This document shows, piece by piece, positions 41,675-52,286 of a stretch of 64,000 nucleotides of DNA. The DNA lies in contig NZ_UOOB01000001.1 of assembly GCF_900564145.1 (NCBI RefSeq), positions 3,474,754-3,538,753 on the forward strand, read 5' to 3'. This stretch comes from Comamonas sp. lk. GTDB taxonomy: Bacteria > Pseudomonadota > Gammaproteobacteria > Burkholderiales > Burkholderiaceae_C. The position numbers were made by a program, and so were the translations under genes. A model generated the notes under the pieces. The model was given only the letters and a program-made list of their open reading frames with translations, searched no databases and was not told the origin of the DNA. Every line of letters starts with the position of its first letter. Position 1 is the stretch's first letter.

Positions 41675-42463
41675 TCAACCAAAACGGCCGGTAATGTAGT
41701 CTTCGGTTTCCTTGCGCTGGGGCTTGAAGAACATCTGTTCGGTTTCACCGAACTCCATCAGGTCGCCCAAATACATATAGGCCGTGTAATCGCTGCAGCG
41801 CGCGGCCTGTTGCATGTTGTGGGTCACGATGACCACGGTGTAGTCGTTCTTGAGTTCCGCAATCAGCTCTTCGATCTTGGCGGTGGAAATCGGATCCAGC
41901 GCCGAGCAGGGCTCATCGAGCAGCAGCACCTCGGGCTTGATGGCAATGCCGCGCGCAATGCACAGGCGTTGCTGCTGACCGCCCGACAGACCCGAGCCGC
42001 TTTGCTGCAGCTTGTCCTTGACTTCGTTCCACAGCGCAGCCTTGCGCAGCGCCCATTCCACGCGATCGTCCATATCGGAAGCGTTGAGGTTTTCAAACAG
42101 CTTCACGCCAAAAGCGATGTTGTCGTAGATGGACATGGGAAACGGCGTGGGCTTCTGAAACACCATACCGACCTTGGCACGGATCAGGGCCACATCCTGC
42201 TTGCTGGTCAGCAGGTTCTCGCCATCCAGCAAGATCTGGCCTTCGGCACGCTGTTCGGGATACAGCTCGAACATGCGATTGAAGGTACGCAGCAGCGTGG
42301 ATTTGCCACAACCCGAGGGGCCGATGAAGGCAGTGACTTTTTTCTCGGGAATGTCGAGGTTGATGTTCTTCAGGGCGTGGAACTTGCCGTAATAGAAGTT
42401 CAGATCGCGCACGGTCAGCTTGGAGCTGCCAGGTGTGGTGGAGGTGGTTGCAGTCATGTTCAT
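41675..42463 (-). CDS. pstB: Phosphate ABC transporter ATP-binding protein
   Basis: ABC ATPase of 262 residues. Walker A is GPSGCGKST at 48-56, the signature is LSGGQQQR and Walker B is [12 protein letters not shown]. It energises the PstA-PstC channel. It lies 12 bp after pstA, within the pst operon. Confidence 0.97.
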   Translation of the reverse strand: MNMTATTSTTPGSSKLTVRDLNFYYGKFHALKNINLDIPEKKVTAFIGPSGCGKSTLLRTFNRMFELYPEQRAEGQILLDGENLLTSKQDVALIRAKVGMVFQKPTPFPMSIYDNIAFGVKLFENLNASDMDDRVEWALRKAALWNEVKDKLQQSGSGLSGGQQQRLCIARGIAIKPEVLLLDEPCSALDPISTAKIEELIAELKNDYTVVIVTHNMQQAARCSDYTAYMYLGDLMEFGETEQMFFKPQRKETEDYITGRFG

Positions 42464-42475
42464 ACCATTGATGAA

Positions 42476-43360
42476 TTACTTTTGACGGGTAATGAAACGC
42501 GCCAGGATATTCAGTCCCAGCACGGCCACGGTGATCAGGAACACACCGGCCCAGGCCAGTTGTTGCCAGTTCTCATACGGGCTCATTGCAAATTTGAAGA
42601 TGGTCACAGGCAAGCTGGCCATGGGTTTGGACAGGTCTGCATTCCAGAACTGGTTGTTGAGCGCCGTGAACAGCAGCGGCGCGGTTTCGCCGGCAATCCG
42701 TGCCACGGCCAGCAGCACGCCGGTGATCACGCCCGCACGGGCTGCACGCAGCGTCACCATCATGATGACCTTCCACTTGGGCGTACCCAAAGCGTAAGCG
42801 GCTTCGCGCAGGCTGGAAGGCACCAGCACCAGCATGTTTTCCGTGGTACGAATGACCACCGGAATCACGATCAGCGCCAGCGCCACCACACCGGCATAGC
42901 CCGAGAAGCTCTTGAAGCGGGTGACCACCACGGTGTAGACAAACAGGCCGATCACGATGGAAGGAGCCGACAGCAGAATGTCATTCACAAAGCGCGTGGT
43001 GGATGCCAGCCAGCTTTTCTTGTCGTACTCGGCCAGATACACCCCGGCCATCACGCCTATGGGCGTGCCCACGAAAGTGGCCAGAGCCACCATGATGAAC
43101 GAGCCGAAGATGGCGTTGGCGATACCGCCGGCTTCATTGGGCGGCGGCGTCATCTGCGAGAACAGGGCGACGCTCAGGCCACCCATACCCTGGCGAATGG
43201 TTTCCCAGAGAATCCAGACCAGCCAGAACACGCCGAAAGCCATGGCGGCCAGCGACAAGGCCAGGGCCAGCTGATTGAGGCGCTTGCGCTGGTTGTACTT
43301 GGCCTGCCGCACGGCGGCCAGTTCCGACGCAGAGATCATCTTTGCGGACGTCGAGTTCAT
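42476..43360 (-). CDS. pstA: Phosphate ABC transporter permease PstA
   Basis: Permease of 294 residues with six membrane segments and the EAA loop ([21 protein letters not shown]) that docks on PstB. The start overlaps the pstC stop by four bases. Confidence 0.96.
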   Translation of the reverse strand: MNSTSAKMISASELAAVRQAKYNQRKRLNQLALALSLAAMAFGVFWLVWILWETIRQGMGGLSVALFSQMTPPPNEAGGIANAIFGSFIMVALATFVGTPIGVMAGVYLAEYDKKSWLASTTRFVNDILLSAPSIVIGLFVYTVVVTRFKSFSGYAGVVALALIVIPVVIRTTENMLVLVPSSLREAAYALGTPKWKVIMMVTLRAARAGVITGVLLAVARIAGETAPLLFTALNNQFWNADLSKPMASLPVTIFKFAMSPYENWQQLAWAGVFLITVAVLGLNILARFITRQK

Positions 43361-44385
43361 GAGCGCGCTCCCTCATTCTTTTGCAGGCGGCTGAGCAAGA
43401 CCTTGGACAGTGCCAGCACCACAAAGGTGATGAAGAACAGCACCAGACCCAGATAGATCAGCGAAGCCTGATGCAGACCCTCACCGGCTTCGGCAAACTC
43501 GTTGGCCAGAGCCGAAGTGATGCTATTGGCAGCCTCAAACACCGACAGCGAGTTCAGCTGATTCATATTGCCGATCACAAAGGTCACGGCCATAGTCTCA
43601 CCCAGAGCGCGGCCCAGGCCCAGCATCACGCCGCCCAGCACACCGGTCTTGGTATAGGGCAGTACCACCTTCCAGACCACCTCCCAGGTGGTGGAACCCA
43701 GACCGTAGGCAGACTCCTTGAGCAGAGCCGGCGTCACTTCGAACACATCGCGCATCACCGAAGCAATGAAGGGGATGATCATGATGGCCAGGATGATGCC
43801 GGCCGACAAAATGCCGATACCTACGGGCGGACCGGAGACAAAGGCCCCCAGATAAGGCACGCCGTCAAACAGCTTTTGCAGCGGCTGCTGCACATAGGTG
43901 GCCAGCACGGGGCCGAATACCATCAGGCCCCACATGCCGTAAACAATCGAGGGCACGGCAGCCAGCAGCTCGATGGCGGTGCCCAGCGGGCGCTTGAGCC
44001 AGGCGGGCGACAGCTCGGTCAGAAACAAGGCAATGCCAAAGCTCACGGGCACGGCGATCAGCAGCGCAATCAGCGAGGTGGCCAAGGTGCCGTAGATCAT
44101 GACCAGGCCGCCGTACTCGCCCTTGACAGGATCCCATACGCTGCGCGTCAGAAAGCTCAGGCCATATTCGCTGATGGCAGGCCAGGCGCCTATCAGCAGA
44201 GAAATCATGATGGCCATCAACAGGGCCAGCGTCAGCAAGGCCGCTGCACGTGCCATGCCGCCAAACAAACGATCCGCCAGACGCCCTGAAATCAGGGGCG
44301 CGCGTGGCGGAGGAGGAGTGTGCCGCTGGGCAGAGTCTTGAGAGGTCATGGCAGCCAGCGAGCCGGAGGGCGACGTAGTGGACAC
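43357..44385 (-). CDS. pstC: Phosphate ABC transporter permease PstC
   Basis: Permease of about 342 residues with six membrane segments and the EAA loop ([20 protein letters not shown]). The start is uncertain. The GTG at 44385 has AAAGG eight bases upstream; the ATG at 44349 has no ribosome-binding site; an upstream ATG at 44439 adds residues unlike the family. It follows pstS by 79 bp on the same strand. Confidence 0.93.
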   Translation of the reverse strand: MSTTSPSGSLAAMTSQDSAQRHTPPPPRAPLISGRLADRLFGGMARAAALLTLALLMAIMISLLIGAWPAISEYGLSFLTRSVWDPVKGEYGGLVMIYGTLATSLIALLIAVPVSFGIALFLTELSPAWLKRPLGTAIELLAAVPSIVYGMWGLMVFGPVLATYVQQPLQKLFDGVPYLGAFVSGPPVGIGILSAGIILAIMIIPFIASVMRDVFEVTPALLKESAYGLGSTTWEVVWKVVLPYTKTGVLGGVMLGLGRALGETMAVTFVIGNMNQLNSLSVFEAANSITSALANEFAEAGEGLHQASLIYLGLVLFFITFVVLALSKVLLSRLQKNEGARS

Positions 44386-44464
44386 GTTCAGCGCCTTTAT
44401 TCGCGTAAGTTGTGAAAAGCCTGATAGCGGGTGCAGCACTGCAGTGCTGCACTCACCTCAGAGA

Positions 44465-45505
44465 TTACTGCAGTGGCAAAGCCTTGCCGGAGCTGTCCTT
44501 GATCTGAGCCCAGGACTTGTAGATCACATTCTTGACAGCGTCGGGCATGGGCACGTAGTCCAGATCGGCGGCAGTCTTGTCGCTCGATTTGTAAGCCCAT
44601 TCAAAGAACTTCAACGAAGCGACGGCCTGAGCGGGCTTTTCCTGGGTCTTGTGCATCAGGATGAAGGTGGCGCTGGTGATGGGCCATGCATCCTTGCCGG
44701 GCTGGTTGGTCAGGATCTGGTAGAAGCTTTTGGCCCAGTCGGCACCGGCAGCGGCCGCCTTGAATGTCGCGTCATCGGGAGAGACATAGGTACCGTCAGC
44801 CGACTTGAGCTGGGTATAGGTCAGCTTGTTTTGCTTGACATAGGCGTACTCCACATAACCGATGGAGTTGGGCAGACGGCCCACAAAAGCGGCCACGCCT
44901 TCGTTGCCCTTGCCACCTGCACCCGTGGGCCAGTTCACCGCCTTGCCCTCACCCACTTTTTCCTTCCACTCGGCATTGACCTTGGACAGGTAGTTGGTGA
45001 AGCCGAAAGTCGTGCCCGAACCATCGGCGCGGCGTACGGGAGCAATGGTGGCGTCAGGCAGAGGTGCGCCGGGGTTCAGGGCCACGATGGCTGCATCGTT
45101 CCACTTGGTGATCTTGCCCAGGTAGATATCGCCCAGCACCTGGCCGGAGAGCTTGAGTTGACCGGGAGCGATGCCCTTGATGTTGACCACGGGCACGATG
45201 CCGCCAATCACCGTGGGAAACTGCACCAGACCCTTTTTGGCCAGCTCGTCGTCCTTCAGAGGCTCATCCGAAGCACCGAAATCCACCGTCTTGGCTTCAA
45301 TCTGCTTGATACCCGCGCTGGAGCCCACGGATTGGTAGTTGATCTTGACGCCAGTAGCCTTGTGATAGTCCGCGGCCCACTTGGAGTACAAAGGAGCCGG
45401 GAAGCTCGCACCGGCACCGGTAGCTTCCTGCTGGGCAAACGCTTGGCCCAGGCCACCAGCAGACAAAGCACCAGCCACCAGAACGTGAATCAGGGACAAC
45501 TTCAT
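44465..45505 (-). CDS. pstS: Phosphate-binding periplasmic protein
   Basis: Periplasmic binding protein of 346 residues. The signal peptide is cleaved after AQAFA (residue 24), giving the mature opening [16 protein letters not shown] typical of PstS. Phosphate-contacting segments SSAGIKQ and the [16 protein letters not shown] loop are present. It is the first gene of the pst operon, with Pho-box-like repeats upstream. Confidence 0.97.
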   Translation of the reverse strand: MKLSLIHVLVAGALSAGGLGQAFAQQEATGAGASFPAPLYSKWAADYHKATGVKINYQSVGSSAGIKQIEAKTVDFGASDEPLKDDELAKKGLVQFPTVIGGIVPVVNIKGIAPGQLKLSGQVLGDIYLGKITKWNDAAIVALNPGAPLPDATIAPVRRADGSGTTFGFTNYLSKVNAEWKEKVGEGKAVNWPTGAGGKGNEGVAAFVGRLPNSIGYVEYAYVKQNKLTYTQLKSADGTYVSPDDATFKAAAAGADWAKSFYQILTNQPGKDAWPITSATFILMHKTQEKPAQAVASLKFFEWAYKSSDKTAADLDYVPMPDAVKNVIYKSWAQIKDSSGKALPLQ

Positions 45506-45863
45506 GAAACGACCTCTTAGGGTTGAAAGATTCGATGGCTGAACTGTAAAAACCATTTATGACAACGTCGTGACATCTACATTTTCATCGTCATAAATAA
45601 AATGACAGCGTTTTCATCGTCATGCTGCTGTCATATTGCCTTCTCAGACTGGCTTACCCTCGCCCGAGCAGGCTCTTGCCAACGCCCGGCACGCTGGCAC
45701 GAATACCTGAGCAAAACCAGGTCACACCCGAGAACGGCAACCCGGATGCAGCCTACTCAGGCATATTTCGGTGCTGGCTGCACCAGCGTCAGGCCACGCC
45801 GTCAAGCCGCCGGTGGTTTGGAGCGGGTGCCTGACCTCATTTTCCACCTTGACCCGCTTAGAC
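45506..45863. other. Divergent pstS-ppx regulatory region
   Basis: The 358-bp gap holds the AT-rich Pho-box cluster on its pstS side (about 45558-45640). The ppx side is GC-rich with no feature recognised. Confidence 0.55.
45558..45576 (-). promoter_or_regulatory. Pho box upstream of pstS
   Basis: On the minus strand two TGTCA half-sites are 11 bp apart (plus-strand TGACA at 45560 and 45571), the spacing of PhoB-binding direct repeats. Further TGACA/TGTCA words occur up to about 45636 in the pstS-ppx gap, so there may be more than one PhoB site. Confidence 0.65.
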
Positions 45864-47345
45864 ATGGCCCCCGAATCTTTGCTTGCCGCCGTTGATCTTG
45901 GCTCCAACAGTTTTCGCCTTGAAATTGGGCGCGTAGGCTCGCACCAGCGCATAGAGCGCGTGGAGTACCTCAAGGAAACCGTGCGCCAGGGCAACGGCCT
46001 CAACTCCAGACACGAACTGTCCGCTCAAGCCATGCAGCGCGGCTGGGAGTGCCTGGCCCGCTTTGGCGAGAGGCTGACAGGTTTTGCCCCCGGGCGCGTG
46101 CGCGCCGTGGCCACGCAGACCTTGCGCGAGGCCATCAATGCAGAGGAATTTGTCTCCCGCGGCAGCGAACTGCTGGGTTTTCCCATCGAAGTCATCTCCG
46201 GCGAAGAAGAAGCCAGACTGATTTACCGCGGCGTCTCCAGCTCACTGCCGCCCAGTCAGCAGCGGCGCTTGGTGATCGATATCGGCGGACGCTCCACCGA
46301 AATCATCATCGGCCAGCACAGCCAGGCTTTGCAGCTGGCATCGTTTCCTCTGGGCAGCGTGTCCTGGAGCTCGAAATTCTTTGCCGACGGCGCACTGAGC
46401 AAATCCAATTTCGCCGCCGCCATCGCCGCCGCCAAGGAATGCCTGGCCGCTGCCCGCTTGGCCTACCCCGGCACGGCCTGGGATTGTGCCTACGCGTCCT
46501 CAGGCACGGCCAATGCCGTGGCCGATGCGCTGACGGCCCAGGGTCTTGACGGAAAAATCATCACCCGCAGCAAGCTGCGCCAGCTCTATCAGCAGTTGCT
46601 GGACATAGGCCATGTGGACAGACTGCGCATTCCAGGCCTCAAGGAAGACCGCCGCCCCGTGGTGGCCGGCGGCATCAGCGTGATGCTGGCCGTGGTGGAG
46701 CTGCTGGACATTGCCGAGCTGGAAGTCGCCCAGGGAGCTCTGCGCCAAGGCGCGCTGCACGATCTGCTGGACCATGAACCTCCGGCCGACAAGGAAGCTG
46801 CCGAAGTGCTGGCCCTGCAGCAGGACTTTGGCGTCGATACCGTACAGGCACAGCGCGTATCCCGTATTGCCAGCGATCTGTGGCAACGCATTCAAGGCGA
46901 TGCCGCCAAGCCCATGAGCCAGCAGGCCCTGCTCACGGCCGCACAGCTGCATGAGGTGGGCATGCGCATCTCGCTGAACGACTACCACCGCCACGGCGCC
47001 TATATTTGCGAGCACTGCGGCTTTGCGACCTGGGAAAGTGGTCTGCGCGAAAGAATCACTCAACTGGTGCTGGGCCACCAGGGCAAGCTGCGCAAGCTCG
47101 AACATGTGATTGACGACCCCGATCTGGCCTTGCCGCTGATGGCCTTGCGCATTGCCACCCAGCTCAGCCACGCACGCCGCGACCCACAGACCCAGGGCCT
47201 GGATTTGCAGCGCGACGGCAGCGAATGCAAGCTGAGCACCCCTGCCGGCTGGGCCGCCGCCTATCCACAGTCGGCTCGCCTGCTGGAGCTGGAAGCCGCC
47301 GCCTGGAGCAAGACGCCTTGGAGTCTCAAGCTGCTGCTGCGTTAG
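45864..47345 (+). CDS. ppx: Exopolyphosphatase
   Basis: Ppx/GppA family enzyme of 493 residues that removes terminal phosphates from polyphosphate. The actin-like ATPase-fold motifs are AAVDLGSNSFRLEIG near the N-terminus, ISGEEEARLIYRG, and VIDIGGRSTEI. A C-terminal HD-like helical domain follows. The start at 45864 is the first codon with similarity. It is divergent from pstS and convergent with ppk. Confidence 0.95.
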   Translation: MAPESLLAAVDLGSNSFRLEIGRVGSHQRIERVEYLKETVRQGNGLNSRHELSAQAMQRGWECLARFGERLTGFAPGRVRAVATQTLREAINAEEFVSRGSELLGFPIEVISGEEEARLIYRGVSSSLPPSQQRRLVIDIGGRSTEIIIGQHSQALQLASFPLGSVSWSSKFFADGALSKSNFAAAIAAAKECLAAARLAYPGTAWDCAYASSGTANAVADALTAQGLDGKIITRSKLRQLYQQLLDIGHVDRLRIPGLKEDRRPVVAGGISVMLAVVELLDIAELEVAQGALRQGALHDLLDHEPPADKEAAEVLALQQDFGVDTVQAQRVSRIASDLWQRIQGDAAKPMSQQALLTAAQLHEVGMRISLNDYHRHGAYICEHCGFATWESGLRERITQLVLGHQGKLRKLEHVIDDPDLALPLMALRIATQLSHARRDPQTQGLDLQRDGSECKLSTPAGWAAAYPQSARLLELEAAAWSKTPWSLKLLLR

Positions 47346-47360
47346 AGCCGATCACCACAA

Positions 47361-47391
47361 AAAAAGGGACTGTAAAAACAGTCCCTTTTTT
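47361..47391. terminator. Bidirectional terminator between ppx and ppk
   Basis: Stem GGGACTGT/ACAGTCCC (47366-47373, 47378-47385) extended by A-T pairs, with A and T runs on both sides. Confidence 0.9.
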
Positions 47392-47398
47392 ATTTCGA

Positions 47399-47501
47399 CT
47401 ATCAAAACATGAGTATCCAGCGCTTTTCAATGCTTGGATTTCAGCCTAAACAAGCCTGAAATCCTTACCAATAAAGCGCTGGAAGCTACTGATTTCGATA
47501 G
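47399..47501. repeat. Long symmetric palindromic repeat between ppx and ppk
   Basis: A 103-bp imperfect palindrome centred on 47450. Three nested arms are symmetric about the same centre: CTATC/GATAG (47399, 47497), TCCAGCGCTTT/AAAGCGCTGGA (47416, 47473) and GGATTTCAG/CTGAAATCC (47436, 47456). This is the best-preserved member of the dispersed family in this window. Confidence 0.75.
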
Positions 47502-47517
47502 CACTATCCACTCAGTA

Positions 47518-49833
47518 TCAAATTGCAGGCCCGTAGCGCAACATCAGTGCATGCTGAGCCCCCTGACCTGACGCAGGATGCAAGGGCTTGCTGTAAGTGC
47601 CGTCGGCATTGAGCAGCCAGGCATCGCGGTCGTCGCACAGATAGGCCACCAGGCATTCATCAATCACGCGCTGGCGCAGCTTTTTATCGAGCACCGGCCA
47701 GGCCAGCTCCACCCGTCGCAGCATGTTGCGGTTCATCCAGTCTGCGCTGGAAAGAAACAACTCCTCTTGCTTGCCCCAGGAGAAATAGAACACCCGCGAA
47801 TGCTCCAGAAACCGCCCGATGATGGAGCGCACGCGGATGTTGGGCTGCACCGGCAGCATGCAGGCACCGCGCACAATCAGGTCGATCTGTGCGCCCTTGC
47901 GTCCGGCATCCACCAGAGCGCTCATCAGCGCCTCGTCCGTCAAGGCATTCATCTTGAGCACGATGCGGGCATGCTCGCCCTTGGCTGCAGCTGCACCCAC
48001 CTGGGCAATCAGCTCCAGCATGCGGCTTTGCAGATGAAACGGCGCCATCACCAGTTTTTGCAACGTGGGCAAGGTGTTGTGGCTGGAGAGGTGGCGGAAC
48101 ACCGCATCCATGTCCTCGGTGATCTGCGGATCGCAGGTCAGCTGGCTGATATCGGTATACAGCCTGGCGCTGCGCACGTTGTAGTTGCCCGTGGACAGGT
48201 GCGCGTAACGCTTGAGCTGGCCGCTGCGCTTCTCGCGCCGCGTGACGAGCAGCATCTTGGCGTGGGTCTTGAGCCCTACCACGCCATACACCACTTGCAC
48301 GCCCAGGGACTCCAGCTTCTCCGCCCAGTTGATATTGGCCTCTTCATCAAAGCGGGCCTTGAGCTCCAGCACGGCCAGCACTTCCTTGCCACGACTGACG
48401 GCTTCGGCCAGCAAACTCATGATCTCGGAGTCAGAACCCGTGCGGTAAATCGTTTGCTTGATGGCCAGCACCTGCGGATCGTTCACAGCCTCGCGAAGCA
48501 TCTCCAGCACCGAGTCAAAACTCTCGAAAGGCTGATGGATGATGATGTCGCTCTTGCGCATCTGGGCCAAGATGGGACGACCGGGAACCAGTTGCAGAGG
48601 CCAGGCCGGCTTCCACTTGGGAAACAGCAGCGAAGGGTCGTCCACCAGGTCGATGAGCTGCATCTGGCGCACCAGATTGACAGGGCCTTTGACGCGAAAC
48701 AGGGCCTGCTCGGGCAAGCCGTATTGCTCCAGCAGCAGGTCCGACAGGATCGGTGAGCAAGACGATGACACTTCCAGGCGCACGGCCTGACCATAGTGAC
48801 GGTGATGCAGACCCTGGCGCAAAGCCATGCGCAAATCCACCACATCGTCCTCATCCACGGCCAGATCGGAATGGCGTGTGACACGGAACTGGGAGAATTC
48901 GGCCACTTCGCGCCCGGGGAACAGTTCGGCCAGATGCGCGCGCACCACGCTGGAGATGCTCACATACAAGCGCTGCTTGCCTGAAATCCTGGCGGGCAGC
49001 GGAATCAAGCGCGGCAAAGCGCGCGGCACCTTGACGATAGCCACCTCGTTGGCGCGCCCAAAAGCATCCACACCGTTGAGGCGAACGATGAAATTCAGCG
49101 CCTTGTTGGCGACCTGCGGAAAAGGATGGGAAGGGTCCAGCCCCACCGGCATGAGCAGGGGCTGAACCTCGCGCAGAAAATACTCGCGCACCCACTTGCG
49201 CTGAGCCACACTGCGATCACCGTGCGAAATCAGACGGATATGGTGTTTGGCAAAGGCGGGAATGATGGACTGGTTGTAGAGCAGGTATTGCCGTGCGACC
49301 AGCTCGTGCGCCGTGTCCATCAGCGCGGCAAAGCTGCTGCGGGTGTACAACCCGGCTTCATCGCCCGTTTTGGCGGCCGACACATGAGGAGCGCTGCGCA
49401 CCTCGAACCACTCATCGAGGTTGGAGGAAACAATGCACAGATAGCGCAGGCGCTCCAGCAAAGGAACGTCTTCGCGCTCGGCCCAGTTGAGCACCCGCTC
49501 ATTGAAGGAAAGAATGCTGTGATCTCGGTCCAGCAACTCCACCGACGGCACAAGCTCTGCGTCTAAAGGCTTGGCTTTCACGTTCGATACCTCCTGCACC
49601 GCCTCGGTGTACGCAGGCGGCATCTTGGGGGAAGAAGGAAATGCCAGCACTGCCGCCACTGCTGACGCGCTGTCTGGCCCTGACCTCATGCTAACGTCTG
49701 CGCCGAGGCCTGGGTGAGCCGCAGCAGGGGCTGCGGCAACTATCTCTGTGGCGGAAGATGAAGAAATGGCGGGCTGCGCATCGGCGTCAACGGCCAAGAC
49801 TGCAGCGGAAGAACCCGAAATGGACTGAGACAT
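47518..49833 (-). CDS. ppk: Polyphosphate kinase 1
   Basis: Membrane-associated enzyme of up to 771 residues making polyphosphate from ATP. The PPK1 head begins at about residue 95 (VPSVELLDRDHSILSFNERVLNWA), and the catalytic region includes LELKARFDEEANINWA with the active histidine in LKTHAKMLLV. The first 90 or so residues are Ala/Ser/Pro-rich and unlike the family, so translation might begin later (internal ATGs exist). Pho-box-like repeats lie 68-94 bp upstream of the start. Confidence 0.94.
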   Translation of the reverse strand: MSQSISGSSAAVLAVDADAQPAISSSSATEIVAAAPAAAHPGLGADVSMRSGPDSASAVAAVLAFPSSPKMPPAYTEAVQEVSNVKAKPLDAELVPSVELLDRDHSILSFNERVLNWAEREDVPLLERLRYLCIVSSNLDEWFEVRSAPHVSAAKTGDEAGLYTRSSFAALMDTAHELVARQYLLYNQSIIPAFAKHHIRLISHGDRSVAQRKWVREYFLREVQPLLMPVGLDPSHPFPQVANKALNFIVRLNGVDAFGRANEVAIVKVPRALPRLIPLPARISGKQRLYVSISSVVRAHLAELFPGREVAEFSQFRVTRHSDLAVDEDDVVDLRMALRQGLHHRHYGQAVRLEVSSSCSPILSDLLLEQYGLPEQALFRVKGPVNLVRQMQLIDLVDDPSLLFPKWKPAWPLQLVPGRPILAQMRKSDIIIHQPFESFDSVLEMLREAVNDPQVLAIKQTIYRTGSDSEIMSLLAEAVSRGKEVLAVLELKARFDEEANINWAEKLESLGVQVVYGVVGLKTHAKMLLVTRREKRSGQLKRYAHLSTGNYNVRSARLYTDISQLTCDPQITEDMDAVFRHLSSHNTLPTLQKLVMAPFHLQSRMLELIAQVGAAAAKGEHARIVLKMNALTDEALMSALVDAGRKGAQIDLIVRGACMLPVQPNIRVRSIIGRFLEHSRVFYFSWGKQEELFLSSADWMNRNMLRRVELAWPVLDKKLRQRVIDECLVAYLCDDRDAWLLNADGTYSKPLHPASGQGAQHALMLRYGPAI

Positions 49834-49900
49834 GTCACAACGGAGCCTGTGCGGCCCGAGAGCGCTCGAATGAGCTTTGTAACAGTCTGCCTCAGCTTCG

Positions 49901-49927
49901 TGACAGTCATATGACCGATTGATGACA
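49901..49927 (-). promoter_or_regulatory. Tandem Pho-box half-sites upstream of ppk
   Basis: Plus-strand words TGACA, TGACC and TGACA start at 49901, 49912 and 49923, exactly 11 bp apart; read on the minus strand these are TGTCA-type PhoB half-sites pointing toward ppk. Confidence 0.7.
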
Positions 49928-49992
49928 TCTTCTGATCTACAGCATCACGCAGGCTGTGCCGTCGGCCGACAGCACAGTCACGGCTTAGCAGA

Positions 49993-51327
49993 TCAGGCCG
50001 CTCTGGCGGCTTCGGCCAGGCGCTGCGCACAGCGGTTGGCGAGCTCAGCCTCGCGGGTTTCGACCATGACCCGCAGCAAAGGCTCGGTGCCGCTGGCGCG
50101 GATCAGCACCCGGCCGGTATCGCCCAATTCCTGCTCGACCAGGACCTGCTCCTGGGCCAGCTTGGTATTGCTCTTCCAGTCCTGTCCCGGCTGCAGGCGC
50201 ACGTTGATCATGACCTGGGGGAAAAGCTGCACCTTCTCCAACCACTGCGCCAGGCTCTTGCCGGAACGCACACAGGCCTGCAGAACCTGCAGCGCGCTGA
50301 TCAGACCATCGCCCGTGGTGTGCTTATCCAACGCCAGCAGGTGACCTGAGCTCTCACCGCCCAGCTGCCAGCCATTGCGGCGCAAGGCTTCCAGCACATA
50401 GCGATCGCCCACTTTGGCGCGCTCAAAACCCACACCCTGCGCCTTGAGCGCCAACTCCACCGCCATATTGGTCATCAGCGTGCCTGCCACGCCCGGCACG
50501 GGTTCGCCACGTACCAGGCGGTCTGCAGCCATCAGATACACCAGCTCATCGCCGTTATACAAGCGCCCTTGTCCATCGACCAGTTGCAGGCGGTCGGCAT
50601 CGCCATCCAGCGCCACGCCGAAATGGGCCTTGTTGGCGCGCACGGCTGTCACCAAGGCCTCGGGATGGGTAGCACCTACGCCTTCGTTGATATTGAGCCC
50701 ATCGGGCGCGCAGCCGATGGCTACCACATCGGCACCCAGCTCGTGAAAAACCTTGGGCGCGATCTGGTAGGCCGCTCCGTGGGCCGCATCCACCACAATT
50801 TTCACGCCGCGCAAGGAGAGGCTCTGATCAAACGAGCTTTTGCAAAATTCGATATAGCGGCCCGCTGCATCATCCAGACGGCGCGCCTTGCCCAGGCTGG
50901 CGGAATCCACCCAGACCGGCTCCTCCTTCAAGGCCTGCTCTACCGCTTCTTCCCATGCATCGGAAAGCTTGGTGCCTTCGGCGCTGAAGAACTTGATGCC
51001 GTTGTCATAAAACGGGTTGTGGCTGGCACTGATCACCACACCCAGGCTCGCGCGCTGCGCGCGGGTGAGATAGGCCACGCCAGGCGTGGGCAGCGGGCCC
51101 AGCAGCATGACATCCACGCCTGCCGAATTGAAGCCGGACTCCAGCGCGCTTTCCAGCATGTAACCGGAGATACGGGTGTCCTTGCCAATCAGCACCAGCG
51201 GGCGCTCTTGCGTGCGACGCAGAACGCGCCCTACCGCATGCGCCAGGCGCAACACAAAGTCTGGCGTGATGGGCGACTTGCCCACCAGTCCGCGAATGCC
51301 ATCGGTGCCGAAATACTGACGCGCCAT
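49993..51327 (-). CDS. glmM: Phosphoglucosamine mutase
   Basis: Enzyme of 444 residues converting glucosamine-6-phosphate to glucosamine-1-phosphate for peptidoglycan and LPS. The phosphoserine is S102 in [12 protein letters not shown], the metal loop is DGDADR and the phosphate-binding loop [12 protein letters not shown] is near the C-terminus. It is the last gene of the rlmE-ftsH-folP-glmM series. Confidence 0.97.
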   Translation of the reverse strand: MARQYFGTDGIRGLVGKSPITPDFVLRLAHAVGRVLRRTQERPLVLIGKDTRISGYMLESALESGFNSAGVDVMLLGPLPTPGVAYLTRAQRASLGVVISASHNPFYDNGIKFFSAEGTKLSDAWEEAVEQALKEEPVWVDSASLGKARRLDDAAGRYIEFCKSSFDQSLSLRGVKIVVDAAHGAAYQIAPKVFHELGADVVAIGCAPDGLNINEGVGATHPEALVTAVRANKAHFGVALDGDADRLQLVDGQGRLYNGDELVYLMAADRLVRGEPVPGVAGTLMTNMAVELALKAQGVGFERAKVGDRYVLEALRRNGWQLGGESSGHLLALDKHTTGDGLISALQVLQACVRSGKSLAQWLEKVQLFPQVMINVRLQPGQDWKSNTKLAQEQVLVEQELGDTGRVLIRASGTEPLLRVMVETREAELANRCAQRLAEAARAA

Positions 51328-51368
51328 AGTTTCCTCGTTCTTTTTTAGCGATTATTCGATACCTGAAT

Positions 51369-52217
51369 TCAAGCCTGAGCAGCGCCCGAAGCCTGCATGG
51401 CTTGCCAGACAGCCAAAGCGGCTACGGTTTGCTCCACATCATGAACCCGCACCACCCGTGCTCCACGCTCAACCGCCAGCAAAGCAGCGGCGACACTGGG
51501 CACCATGCGCTGGTCCACCGGCAAGCCCGTCACCTGCCCCAAAGAGCCTTTGCGCGACCAGCCGGCCAGGAGCGGAAAGTCTAGGCCCAGCAATTCCTGC
51601 TGATGTGCAAGCAAGGCAAAATTTTGTGCCACGCTTTTGCCAAAACCGATGCCGTAATCCCAGACGATGCGCTCACGCGCGACTCCGGCGTCCAGCAAAG
51701 GCTGCGTGGTTTGCAGCAAAAAGTCACGCACCTGCACCACCACATCGCCTTGCATATGCTCCAGATGCATCTCCTGGGGCGTCTTGTGCATATGCATCAG
51801 GCACACGCCGCAGCTGGGATGCTGAACCACCACCTGCTGCGCACCTGGCTGACGCAAGGCCCAGATGTCATTGATGATGTCGGCCCCTAGATCCAGCGCG
51901 GCTTGCATGACTTCAGGCTTGTAGGTATCGATGGACAGAGGAACGTTCAGCTTGACCGCTTCCTTGATCACGGGAAGCACGCGGTTCAACTCTTCATCCA
52001 GAGGGACTGCCGGAGACCCGGGACGAGTGGATTCGCCACCGATATCCAGAATATGCGCTCCTTGTGTGAGCAGCAACTGCGCATGCGCCATGGCACCCGA
52101 TACGCCGCTGTGCGCACCGCCATCCGAAAACGAATCGGGCGTGACGTTGACAATGCCCATGACCAGAGGCTTGCTCAGATCCAGCACAAAGCGCGAGGTT
52201 TGCCATTGCTGCGACAT
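51369..52217 (-). CDS. folP: Dihydropteroate synthase
   Basis: Folate enzyme of 282 residues joining pterin pyrophosphate and p-aminobenzoate, the sulfonamide target. Signatures are MGIVNVTPDSFSDGG near residue 20 and DIGGESTRPGS. The start at 52217 (MSQQWQTSRFVLDLSKP) is used; the frame is open nine codons further. It follows ftsH beyond a terminator hairpin and precedes glmM by 41 bp. Confidence 0.96.
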   Translation of the reverse strand: MSQQWQTSRFVLDLSKPLVMGIVNVTPDSFSDGGAHSGVSGAMAHAQLLLTQGAHILDIGGESTRPGSPAVPLDEELNRVLPVIKEAVKLNVPLSIDTYKPEVMQAALDLGADIINDIWALRQPGAQQVVVQHPSCGVCLMHMHKTPQEMHLEHMQGDVVVQVRDFLLQTTQPLLDAGVARERIVWDYGIGFGKSVAQNFALLAHQQELLGLDFPLLAGWSRKGSLGQVTGLPVDQRMVPSVAAALLAVERGARVVRVHDVEQTVAALAVWQAMQASGAAQA

Positions 52218-52247
52218 AGATGATTTTTCCGAAAAAAGTGACAAAAA

Positions 52248-52273
52248 ACAAAAGGTCCCGAAGGACCTTTTGT
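52248..52273 (-). terminator. Hairpin between ftsH and folP
   Basis: Eleven-bp stem ACAAAAGGTCC/GGACCTTTTGT with a CGAA loop, followed on the minus strand by T-rich sequence. It may attenuate read-through from ftsH. Confidence 0.75.
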
Positions 52274-52286
52274 GGGTGCAATGCGC

